From Cytophagales bacterium (GTDB lineage: Bacteria > Bacteroidota > Bacteroidia > Cytophagales > Cyclobacteriaceae), in contig JAJCYL010000485.1 of NCBI GenBank assembly GCA_029262955.1, positions 1-12,464 on the forward strand: a DNA stretch of 12,464 nucleotides. Direction: 5' to 3'. The notes below the pieces were generated by a model. It was given only the letters and a program-made list of their open reading frames with translations, did not search any database and had not been told where the DNA came from. The position numbers and the translations under genes are program-made. This document shows, one piece after another, positions 5,905 to 12,464 of this stretch. The first letter of the stretch is position 1; every line of letters begins with the position of its first letter.

Positions 5905-6729
5905 TTATAATTCAATAGTTGCTTTTCTCCTAAATTTCTTGTACTCCCCTGCTTCAACATACCCTAACTGATTGGTGTGAAACCAAGTTCTTTCAACTTG
6001 AATTGAATCATGATTAATATGTGTGTGTCCAGATATCCAGTGATCTATTTTATATTTCCTAACCAGCCCTGTTAGATCAACATGGAAGGCTTCTGACAAA
6101 TCAAAAGTGAATTGTGGATAATCCTTAATAAATGTTTTTGGATATGGTACATGATGTGAAACAATAACTGTCTTCCCTTCAAATCCCTGCTTAAGTGTTT
6201 CTTCAAGAAACGCCCTGCACTTTGAATGAGATTCATTGTACTCTTTAATTGTAAGGGATAGATTGGAATTAGCATTATAACGGCATAGATGAAAGTCAGC
6301 TAATCCCCTACGAATATTAAATTCCTGTTCAGCACTTATACTTGTGAATAGAGTTGTAAAAATAAAACGAATATTATCGATGATAATCGTTTTGTTGTTC
6401 AAGTAGCGGATATTATCCCTAACCTTTTTTTCCATCGAATTAAAGATGTTTTCAATAGGATAATGCTTGTTATAAAATTCATGGTTTCCAGCAATGATGT
6501 AAACATCTTTGAATTGATCAGACCACAAATCAAATAATGGGTCTGACAGCATTCTTTTTGTGAGGTATGTAATATCTCCGCCAAGAATTAAAATATCTGC
6601 AATCGGCTCAATAGGATATTTCTCTATATATGCCTTATTCAAAGCAAATTCAAGATGGAGGTCAGATGCGTATTGTATTTTCAAGATACTAGGACTTTCT
6701 GTATCCTGGTAAGATACCAACGTATACAC
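5905..6729 (-). CDS. Calcineurin-like metallophosphoesterase
   Basis: A cytoplasmic two-metal hydrolase of phosphate esters with all five family blocks, numbered from the GTG at 6729: SDLH (D23, H25), GGD (D52), GNHE (N82, H83), SHH (H192) and GHTH (H235, H237). Length is 274 residues from that start, 259 from the TTG at 6684. The TTG start gives MKIQYASDLHLEF, the N-terminus seen in many relatives, so the GTG extension (VYTLVSYQDTESPSI) may not be real. No ATG is available in frame near either site. Substrate is unknown; members act on nucleotides, phosphoproteins or cyclic nucleotides. It lies alone between the toxin-antitoxin module and the tRNA, in the repeat-bounded accessory block, with no terminator visible after its stop. 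Confidence 0.9.
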   Translation of the reverse strand: MYTLVSYQDTESPSILKIQYASDLHLEFALNKAYIEKYPIEPIADILILGGDITYLTKRMLSDPLFDLWSDQFKDVYIIAGNHEFYNKHYPIENIFNSMEKKVRDNIRYLNNKTIIIDNIRFIFTTLFTSISAEQEFNIRRGLADFHLCRYNANSNLSLTIKEYNESHSKCRAFLEETLKQGFEGKTVIVSHHVPYPKTFIKDYPQFTFDLSEAFHVDLTGLVRKYKIDHWISGHTHINHDSIQVERTWFHTNQLGYVEAGEYKKFRRKATIEL

Positions 6730-6817
6730 AAAGATTTGCTGAAAGGTTTTGTGAGACCCTCAATCTTCTCTGCCAATTATGGCCATTAACACTTTCTACT
6801 CTACAAGTTTTACTGAC

Positions 6818-6859
6818 GCCTGAATTGAAGGACAGAGTAGGGCGATTAAATATAACGCA
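6818..6859 (+). repeat. Dispersed repeat, copy 5 (full 42-nt form)
   Basis: It is ungapped and identical to 3585-3626 at 34 of 42 positions, sharing GCCTGAATTGAA, AGAGTAGGG and the AACGCA end. It lies about 90 nt upstream of the phosphoesterase GTG start. Confidence 0.8.
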
Positions 6860-6896
6860 GCTTTCTTTGGCACTTTTCATTTGCAGAGTCTTTTGT

Positions 6897-6920
6897 TGTA
6901 CCTATGCTGTACCTAAATGC
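6897..6920. repeat. Short imperfect tandem repeat next to the tRNA terminator
   Basis: TGTACCTATGC is followed directly by TGTACCTAAATGC. It could be a recombinase arm site or chance; nothing else supports a role. Confidence 0.3.
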
Positions 6921-6946
6921 AAAAGACCGTTAAAAAACGGCCTTTT
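6921..6946 (-). terminator. Terminator of the tRNA-Met gene
   Basis: An 11-bp stem with one G-T pair: AAAAGACCGTT (6921-6931) against AACGGCCTTTT (6936-6946), with a loop of four A. It starts 4 nt after the tRNA 3' end, and the T-rich arm gives the U-tract on the minus strand. The A/T symmetry means it may also work for the other strand. Confidence 0.8.
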
Positions 6947-6950
6947 TGAG

Positions 6951-7024
6951 TAGCGAGAAGGGGAGTTGAACCCCTGACCTCAGGGTTATGAATCCTGCGC
7001 TCTAACCAACTGAGCTACCTCGCC
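6951..7024 (-). tRNA. tRNA-Met, anticodon CAT (elongator type)
   Basis: A 74-nt cloverleaf: acceptor GGCGAGG against TCTCGCT with G-U pairs at both ends, D-arm GCTC/GAGC, anticodon stem CAGG/CCTG with loop TTCATAA, T-arm AGGGG-TTCAACT-CCCCT, discriminator A. CCA is not encoded. The stem and loop GGATTCATAACCC fit elongator Met rather than the initiator. A tRNA-Ile with modified CAT anticodon is possible but less likely. Confidence 0.92.
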
Positions 7025-7199
7025 AGGTTATTGTGGGTAACCTCCGATAATTATCGGGATGAACCGATCACCATTTGGGTGTGCAAAACTAAATAATTAT
7101 TGATGAATTGGGGAATAAACCTCCAGTGTTTGCTCCAAAAAGATATGGCAATATAAATTACGACTTCTTCATTGGTAATAGATAACCTTGGTGGTTTAG
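7025..7199. other. Leader of the tRNA gene with palindromes and a -7-like element
   Basis: No gene is present. On the tRNA side are a hairpin AGGTTA 7025-7030 / TAACCT 7038-7043, the perfect 14-nt palindrome CCGATAATTATCGG at 7044-7057, and TAGTTTTG (7091-7084, minus), an exact TANNTTTG match that could drive the tRNA. No -33 TTTG is found at the right distance. Confidence 0.5.
7044..7057. repeat. Perfect 14-nt palindrome upstream of the tRNA
   Basis: CCGATAATTATCGG reads the same on both strands. It lies about 20 nt upstream of the mature tRNA 5' end, inside the presumed leader transcript. Confidence 0.6.
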
Positions 7200-7541
7200 C
7201 TATTGCTTCTTTTTCGCGCCGCCCATGTCTTGTAAAATGGTATTAACGAGCCAAAGAATTAGGCTAAATCCCAACGCCCACCAGAATCCATCCACACGGA
7301 AGCCAGAAACCAGCCAGTCAGCAACTAAAATTATTAATGCATTAACTACCAGAATAAATAGACCTAATGTGAAAATTGTAGCTGGGATAGTCAGTATGAT
7401 TAGCAGTGGTTTGAGCGTTACATTCAAGACGGCTAACACCGCTCCAAGGATCACTGCCGTCAGGAAAGAGTCAACCTCTACACCCGGCAGTAGATAAGAC
7501 GAAATAACCACGGCAAGAGCCGTGATTAACAATTTTATCAT
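7200..7541 (-). CDS. Phage holin family 4 (Mycobacterial 4-TMS-like, YvlD-like) membrane protein
   Basis: From the ATG at 7541 (MIKLLITALAVVISSYLLPG) the protein has 113 residues and about four membrane helices with the family's features: LLPGVEVDSF after the first helix, ALNVTLKPLL-like VLNVTLKPLLIILTIPAT, TLGLFILVVNALIILVADW and a final GFWWALGFSLILW helix, then a short KKKQ tail. Despite the name, chromosomal members are not known to lyse cells and their function is unclear. An ATG at 7550 would add three residues. The frame continues upstream without a stop into a thioesterase fragment, so a fused protein from 7790 (196 residues) is also possible. Confidence 0.85.
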   Translation of the reverse strand: MIKLLITALAVVISSYLLPGVEVDSFLTAVILGAVLAVLNVTLKPLLIILTIPATIFTLGLFILVVNALIILVADWLVSGFRVDGFWWALGFSLILWLVNTILQDMGGAKKKQ

Positions 7542-7550
7542 GAAATTCAT

Positions 7551-7790
7551 ACACTCGTATATATAGGATATTTGTTGGGTGTAAACTACCCAAACTTGTT
7601 GATAGGCCTTAAAAATATCAGAAAGCCTCACACCGTATAGTTTGGCTACCTGGTCATCCCTTGCATTGAAAAAGTAATCGAAATATTTCGCATTATTCAA
7701 GTGCTGCAATGGATCACAGTCTTGAAATCGGATAATTACTTTTGAAGTCGTCTCCTTTGGATACGCCTTATTAGGATCGATATGAAACAT
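7551..7790 (-). pseudogene. N-terminal half of a hot-dog (4HBT) acyl-CoA thioesterase, truncated and joined to the holin-like gene
   Basis: The frame starts at the ATG at 7790, 6 nt after the BNR-protein stop. It encodes the start of a 4HBT-type thioesterase: VIIRFQDCDPLQHLNNAKYF, with the D-x-D-P-x-x-H-x-N-N pattern (D24, D26, H30) that normally includes the catalytic Asp, then NARDDQVAKLYGV and WVVYTQQISYI. Intact relatives are about 140-170 residues. Here the thioesterase sequence stops near residue 77, and after YEC the holin-like ATG follows in the same frame. The C-terminal strands that complete the fold and dimer are gone, so activity is unlikely. A deletion between the two neighbouring genes is the simplest explanation. 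Confidence 0.75.
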
Positions 7791-7796
7791 TAAACT

Positions 7797-10700
7797 TTAG
7801 TTATTCAAAACTTCCTCTTCTTTTGGAGCTGCCAATGCTGGGAGTCCTTTTTGCTGGAATAGGTTATTGAATTCCTTCACGTCCTTATTGATTATTTCCT
7901 GATAGACTCGTTTATACTCAATCCACTGATCTCCCAGATCCTGGAATCGTTGCTTATATCCATCGGGTATGCTTGGGTCGTAGGTGTCCAGGTTGTTTCG
8001 AATATAAAAAAATTCAGAATTAAGCCCTGCAGGCCAGTTTAAAGCATCCTGAAAGCCCTTCTGTCTTTTTTCGATCACCTTACCTTCCCATGCGTCAATC
8101 TTTTTCTTTAATGCCTCTCCAGCTTCAACTAAATCCTCAACATTTGTCTCTCCTTTATATTGTTCATTAATTGACTGGACTTGTTTTCCGAGTTTTATTG
8201 ACATATTAATAGACTCATGCATTTCCGCTATTTGATCTTCAATATTCTGAATCAGATTTTGCTGAGCAGCCCATTGTTGCTCAGATATCGACAGGTGTGG
8301 AGGAGGTAACAATTTGATATCAACTTCCGCGGTCTCGTCACCATAAGTCATCCTTGCTTTGTAGTTGCCAGGTGCCACCCGATGACCTCTATAATCGCCG
8401 CCAAGCACAAAGACATCAGGTACTTTTGGAATGGCCTTTGTTCTGAAATTCCAGGAAAATCTATTGATCCCCTTGTTTACAGGTAATTTTTCAGTATTGG
8501 CCGTGGCGAGATTGCCCCGGCCTCCCTGTGCAGCGCTATTGTTATCATCCAAAATCTCATCGAATTTCCGAATAACCTGTCCCTGTTCATTTAATATCTC
8601 CAAAGTGATTTTATCACCTTCTTTAAAATCCTCAAGATAATAGTCCAATAGAACTCCCTCAGGAGGATTTTCTCCAAAGGCATGTTCCGTAATGAGGAAA
8701 AATGGAGGGGCTCCAAATATGCGATAATGCGCCTTTGGTTCATAGAGTTCCATTTTCTTCCCAGCAAAATTACCCTTTGACTGTTGAATGGCTGATAGGT
8801 CGTCTAAAACCCAAAAGGATCTGCCCGCCGTAGCAATTGCCAGGTCATTATCCCTCGAAACCATATCTGTAATCGGAACTACCGGGAGGTTTAGTTGCAA
8901 CCTATTGAAGGTTCTGCCACCATTGAAAGAGATATAAAAACCTCTTTCAGCTCCTGCGTAAAGTATATCTTTTGTTATGGCATCTTCTCTTACAACTTTA
9001 AAGAAATCGTCCTTATCAATGTCATTACCAATTTTTGACCAGGTAGCTCCATAATCAGTTGATTTGTAACTGTAGTTCTTGTAGTCATTAAATTTATATC
9101 TTGTAGAAGCAAAATAGACAGTCGCCGGATCATGTGGCGATACCTCTATTGAATGGATCATGGTTTCTGGCAATCCAGCCGGAGTAATATTATCCCAATT
9201 TTTACCGCCGTCTCTGGTTATATGCATTAACCCTCCATCGCTGCCAGTGTAAATCACTCCTTCCTGATGTGGAGATTCAGCTACATAGTAAATTGTATTG
9301 TAGTTCTCACCGCCTGCACCTTCATTGGTAAATGGGCCACCGCCTTCTCGCTGCTTGTCCTCTTCGTCACGGGTTAAATCCGGACTAATTGGATCCCACT
9401 TCAAGCCACCGTTTGTGCTTTTGAACAACACATTGCCACCATAGTACATAACCTTCGGATTGTGTGGAGAGTTGATCAGGGGTGCGTTCCAATTGAATCG
9501 ATATTTCATGTCTTTGGCTTCATAACCCAAATTTGTCATTGGATAGGGCATGATATCTTTGCCTTCCATTGTTTTTATGTCTAAGAGACTGATACGGCCA
9601 TTGAAGCAATCTCCATATAGAACTCTTGGATTTGCCGGATCGTCAAACGCAATAGCTGCGCTTTCACAACCGGGGCCGTTAAACCAATCCCTGGTGATAA
9701 TGCCATAGCCATTAGTCTTGGTGGGTATTGCGACGGACATATTATCTTGTTGACCCCCATATACCCAGTAGGGTATCTGCCTGTCTGCCGTAATTCTATA
9801 AAATTGTGCTGTTGCCTGGTTGTTAAAGGTCGACCATACCTTTCCTTTGTCAAACGAAATAGTACCTCCACCATCTTCTGCCATGGCAATATTGTTGCTG
9901 TTTGCCGGGTTAATATATAATTCGTGACAGTCTCCGTGGATGACCCTCATGTTCTCAAATGTTTTGCCACCATCAATCGATCGCATCAATGGCGCATTGA
10001 GTGCATAGACCACATTTTCATCATTAGGATCAGCGAATACCTCCATGTAATACCAGGACCGGGCAGTGATTATTTGATTATTGGACATCAATTTCCAATT
10101 CATACCTCCATCATCTGACCGGTACAAACCCGCTTTGGACTTCTCAGATTCAACCAAAGCAAATACCCTGTCAGGGTTGGCTCGGGATACCGATAAACCA
10201 ATTTTACCCATTTCATCAGGTAAACCTTTAACAATCTTTGTCCATGTTTCTCCGCTATCTGTTGATTTGAAGACTACTGACCCGGGTCCACCGCTTTCTA
10301 CTTTCCACGGGTATCTCCTATGTTGCCATGTAGCGGCATATAAAACTCTTGGGTTGGTCATGTCCATGCTAATACTTGAGACGCCACTATTCTCATCCAT
10401 GAAAAGCGTTTTAGTCCATGTCTGCCCCCCATCTGTAGACTTATATACACCTCGATCAGGACTTGGCCCATGGACTGCTCCTTGTGCACCTATATATACT
10501 ATGTCAGGATTGGTTGGATGTATCACCACATCAGAGATATGACGCGTTTTTTCTAACCCAACATTGGTCCAGGTTTTTCCAGCATCGACCGACTTATAGA
10601 CCCCATCACCATAAGAAGTCATCACACCACGGACGGCATGTTCACCTGTTCCGACATAAATGACATTTGGATCTGATTCACTGACACCAATATCCCCGAT

Positions 10701-11003
10701 GGAGCCAACCTTGAAGAAACCATCTGAAATATTTTTCCAGTTATACCCGGCGTCTTCTGTTTTCCAAACCCCTCCTCCGGTATATCCCGCATAATAAATT
10801 CTGTCGTTGCCAACAACACCGGTGATGCTGTTTGCTCTTCCTCCTCTATGAGGTCCGATGTTCCTCCACTTCAATCCCTGAAATACTTCAGGGTTCCAAT
10901 TGGATTGTGGCGATTGCGTATTATTTCTCGACCTTCTTTGACCATCAGTTGAACTGTAGGTAAGCAATAGAATCGAAAGCAGTAGTAAGGTTAAATTCTT
11001 CAT
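7797..11003 (-). CDS. Large secreted BNR/Asp-box repeat protein (VPS10/sortilin-like propeller)
   Basis: This 1068-residue protein has a signal peptide (MKNLTLLLLSILLLTYSSTDG) and should be periplasmic or surface-exposed. Residues about 45-735 contain repeated Asp boxes of the S/T-x-D-x-G-x-T-W type: KTEDAGYNW 81-89, KSVDAGKTW 137-145, KSTDGGQTW 188-196, KSTDSGETW 246-254, RSDDGGMNW 295-303, RSIDGGKTF 341-349, KSTNGGLKW 528-536, RDGGKNW 597-603, KSTDYGATW 647-655, FNGGRTF 693-699. These build one or two beta-propellers. A beta-rich domain (about 750-900) and a helical, probably coiled-coil tail (about 905-1050) follow. Bacteroidota homologs are annotated as sortilin-like or glycosyl hydrolases, but sialidase catalytic residues are not recognisable. 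Function is unknown; binding or processing of extracellular polymers is an inference. Confidence 0.92.
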   Translation of the reverse strand: MKNLTLLLLSILLLTYSSTDGQRRSRNNTQSPQSNWNPEVFQGLKWRNIGPHRGGRANSITGVVGNDRIYYAGYTGGGVWKTEDAGYNWKNISDGFFKVGSIGDIGVSESDPNVIYVGTGEHAVRGVMTSYGDGVYKSVDAGKTWTNVGLEKTRHISDVVIHPTNPDIVYIGAQGAVHGPSPDRGVYKSTDGGQTWTKTLFMDENSGVSSISMDMTNPRVLYAATWQHRRYPWKVESGGPGSVVFKSTDSGETWTKIVKGLPDEMGKIGLSVSRANPDRVFALVESEKSKAGLYRSDDGGMNWKLMSNNQIITARSWYYMEVFADPNDENVVYALNAPLMRSIDGGKTFENMRVIHGDCHELYINPANSNNIAMAEDGGGTISFDKGKVWSTFNNQATAQFYRITADRQIPYWVYGGQQDNMSVAIPTKTNGYGIITRDWFNGPGCESAAIAFDDPANPRVLYGDCFNGRISLLDIKTMEGKDIMPYPMTNLGYEAKDMKYRFNWNAPLINSPHNPKVMYYGGNVLFKSTNGGLKWDPISPDLTRDEEDKQREGGGPFTNEGAGGENYNTIYYVAESPHQEGVIYTGSDGGLMHITRDGGKNWDNITPAGLPETMIHSIEVSPHDPATVYFASTRYKFNDYKNYSYKSTDYGATWSKIGNDIDKDDFFKVVREDAITKDILYAGAERGFYISFNGGRTFNRLQLNLPVVPITDMVSRDNDLAIATAGRSFWVLDDLSAIQQSKGNFAGKKMELYEPKAHYRIFGAPPFFLITEHAFGENPPEGVLLDYYLEDFKEGDKITLEILNEQGQVIRKFDEILDDNNSAAQGGRGNLATANTEKLPVNKGINRFSWNFRTKAIPKVPDVFVLGGDYRGHRVAPGNYKARMTYGDETAEVDIKLLPPPHLSISEQQWAAQQNLIQNIEDQIAEMHESINMSIKLGKQVQSINEQYKGETNVEDLVEAGEALKKKIDAWEGKVIEKRQKGFQDALNWPAGLNSEFFYIRNNLDTYDPSIPDGYKQRFQDLGDQWIEYKRVYQEIINKDVKEFNNLFQQKGLPALAAPKEEEVLNN

Positions 11004-11016
11004 AATGATTGTATTA

Positions 11017-11037
11017 GAATCCTTAGTTAAGGAATTC
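11017..11037. promoter_or_regulatory. Small dyad upstream of the BNR-protein gene
   Basis: GAAT-CCTTA (11017-11025) is complementary to TAAGG-A-ATTC (11028-11037), with a two-base centre and one bulged A. It lies 14-34 nt upstream of the ATG at 11003 and could be an operator or part of the leader. Confidence 0.3.
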
Positions 11038-11075
11038 TGTTTGTATTTCCAATCGCTGTGTGATGAACTAAGAGA

Positions 11076-11594
11076 TTACTCGGATTCGCGGAACCATTCT
11101 GCATACATTGGGTAGTTACGGGCCGTTCGACCAATCATTTCCTTAGTCCTCTCATCAATTTTCTTTACTTGCTTAGCAGGGACACCGGCATAAATAGTTC
11201 CGGGAGGAACTTCGGTGTTTTCCAATACTACTGCGCCTGCGGCAATGATAGAACCTTCGTGAACAACAGCATTATCCATGACAATTGCTCCCATGCCTAC
11301 CAATACATTATCTTTCAGTGTACACCCATGAACCAGCGCATTATGGCCTATAGAAACATTGTTACCGATGATGGTTTTAGTTTTTTCATAGGTACAATGA
11401 ATTACGGCTCCATCCTGAATATTGACGTTGTTACCAACCGTAATCGTATTGACGTCTCCCCGGACAATGGCGCCAAACCAGACGGTGCAGTTTGTTCCCA
11501 AGTTGACCTCACCTACAATTGTTGCATTCTCAGCTATCCAGCATGTTTTATCAATTTCGGGCGTAAACCCTCTTACAGTTTTAATTAGTGCCAT
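11076..11594 (-). CDS. Gamma-carbonic-anhydrase family protein (left-handed beta-helix)
   Basis: A 172-residue hexapeptide-repeat protein whose repeats cover about 20-140. It keeps the metal ligands expected of the gamma class: H66 (AVIHCTYEK), H84 and H89 (SIGHNALVHGC). It also keeps R45 and D47 of VRGD and Q60-D61 (NIQDGAVIH), which shape the trimer and active site. Members assemble as trimers with zinc or iron between subunits and hydrate CO2, but many YrdA/PaaY-type proteins have weak or no proven activity, so 'gamma-CA-like' is safest. The C-terminal helix (DERTKEMIGRTARNYPMYAEWF) is typical. It follows coaX by 33 nt on the same strand, suggesting co-transcription. Confidence 0.93.
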   Translation of the reverse strand: MALIKTVRGFTPEIDKTCWIAENATIVGEVNLGTNCTVWFGAIVRGDVNTITVGNNVNIQDGAVIHCTYEKTKTIIGNNVSIGHNALVHGCTLKDNVLVGMGAIVMDNAVVHEGSIIAAGAVVLENTEVPPGTIYAGVPAKQVKKIDERTKEMIGRTARNYPMYAEWFRESE

Positions 11595-11627
11595 GATGTA
11601 GAAAGGTTATAGGGCCAAGATAAGAAG

Positions 11628-12392
11628 TCAAGATATAAGCTCTTTGTGAATCACACGAAGGCCTTCCAATGTAAGTTTTGGTTCAACGATATCAAATTCA
11701 TCGTGTAAAGGTTTCAAAATTGAGCTCAATCCACCGGTTGCTAAGACCTTGCACTTCGCTTGAAGTTCTATTTTAGTTTGAGTAACCAAATGTTTAACCA
11801 GGCCTATGTAGCCATGCAGTACACCGGATTGAATGGCATGGTTAGTATTTTTACCAAGTAATGATTTTGGCAACTCAAGTGGTACCTCAGGTAATTGAGC
11901 CGTATTTTTAAATAGTGATTTCACTGCAGTCTTCAAGCCGGGTGCAATGGCCACACCTAAAATCGATTTGTCAAGGGAGGTAGTTAGGGTCAACGCTGTT
12001 CCAAAATCTACCACTATACAATGAGTCCCTGGAAAACGGTTAGTTGCCGCAATTGAATTGGCCACAAGATCGGAACCTATTTCATGAGGGCTGTTGAGTT
12101 GCAATTGGAGTTTTTCATAAATTTTTTGACCTAAAACTAGTGGTTCTACCCTAAACAATGTTCTGACAAACATTACAAGGGCTTCTCTATTTTCGGGAAC
12201 AACACTACTAATAACTGCAGAGTTAATATTAGAAACACTCAAATTAGCTTCAAGGATCCATTGGCGCATTAGTGCTTCATAATTGGAAGTGCTTTTATTG
12301 GTAGTTGGTGTACGCCATTCTGCAATCCAACCTGAATCATCGTGAAGCCCAAATACAATGTCGGAATTTCCCTGATCTATTATTAAAAGCAT
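11628..12392 (-). CDS. coaX: Type III pantothenate kinase
   Basis: It phosphorylates pantothenate with ATP, the first step of coenzyme A synthesis, in the cytoplasm. The 254-residue length and ASKHA-fold motifs fit: the phosphate-binding DQGNSD at 6-11 (usually DxGNT), GSDLVAN at 106-112 with catalytic Asp108, VVDFGTALT at 127-135 (Asp129), APGLKTA at 150-156 and LATGGLSS at 217-224. Leucine replaces the arginine of the common GxDR motif; I think this occurs in Bacteroidota relatives. Type III enzymes resist feedback by CoA and need a monovalent cation (family knowledge). It appears to be the first gene of the minus-strand operon; the 72 bp upstream contain TAATTTTA but no matching -33 box. 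Confidence 0.96.
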   Translation of the reverse strand: MLLIIDQGNSDIVFGLHDDSGWIAEWRTPTTNKSTSNYEALMRQWILEANLSVSNINSAVISSVVPENREALVMFVRTLFRVEPLVLGQKIYEKLQLQLNSPHEIGSDLVANSIAATNRFPGTHCIVVDFGTALTLTTSLDKSILGVAIAPGLKTAVKSLFKNTAQLPEVPLELPKSLLGKNTNHAIQSGVLHGYIGLVKHLVTQTKIELQAKCKVLATGGLSSILKPLHDEFDIVEPKLTLEGLRVIHKELIS

Positions 12393-12464
12393 ATTGTTTA
12401 GAGATTTTGCTGCATCCCTTAAAATTACATATAGTAATTATTCTATTGATTTTTATTTAATTAA

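Noticed and set aside
6689..6880. 63-codon minus-strand open frame over the repeat copy at 6818
   Set aside because: It overlaps the phosphoesterase start in another frame and its middle is simply translated repeat sequence.
6957..6967. Nine-base matches between the tRNA T-arm (GAAGGGGAG, AGGGGAGTT) and repeat copies at 1036 and 3606
   Set aside because: They are too short and purine-rich to show that the repeats derive from tRNA or are att sites.
7181..7200. Terminator after the holin-like gene
   Set aside because: Only a 4-bp AACC/GGTT pair without a T-run is visible.

Overview
The window most resembles a chromosome segment from a Bacteroidota bacterium, probably of the marine Cytophagales type. 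The basis is protein content (DUF2911-TPR protein, a large secreted BNR/VPS10-like protein, a type III pantothenate kinase with a GSDLVAN motif), promoter-like TANNTTTG elements, weak Shine-Dalgarno sequences and about 40% GC. The lineage is an inference from family resemblance; no taxonomic marker was searched.

Right part (about 7.0-12.4 kb), ordinary chromosome, all on the minus strand. Reading along that strand: coaX (type III pantothenate kinase), a gamma-carbonic-anhydrase-like hexapeptide protein, a 1068-residue secreted BNR-repeat protein, then one ORF in which the first half of a hot-dog thioesterase runs directly into a small four-helix 'phage holin family' membrane protein. Spacing is 33, 72 and 6 nt, so this is a plausible operon. 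A tRNA-Met(CAT) with its own terminator follows and separates this block from the rest.

Left part (about 0.85-6.9 kb), accessory in character. It holds a small unrecognised protein, an IS110-family insertion sequence, a frameshifted VOC/glyoxalase gene, a secreted DUF2911-TPR protein, a ParD/ParE-type toxin-antitoxin pair and a calcineurin-like phosphoesterase. The left edge cuts a zinc-free medium-chain dehydrogenase. The intergenic spaces carry a dispersed repeat that none of the genes explains. Two copies (3585-3626 and 6818-6859) match at 34 of 42 ungapped positions. Three more (1049-1065, 1489-1501, 4907-4922) share its core, consensus GAGTTAAWTWAAAC. All five lie in the same orientation between gene modules, so the region looks cassette-like, but I found no integrase and no convincing attC site.

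The IS110 element seems to have landed in one copy of this repeat. The left half of the core lies just left of the element, and an AAACGCA plus T-rich stretch like the right half lies just right of it. The element has an intact DEDD recombinase of 408 residues. It also has about 160 nt of non-coding sequence after the gene, where IS1111-type members carry a guide (bridge/seek) RNA.

The best candidates for something undescribed are the repeat family with its cassette-like layout and the IS110 element with its target choice. Signs of decay (VOC frameshift, thioesterase truncation) fit a region under weak selection.
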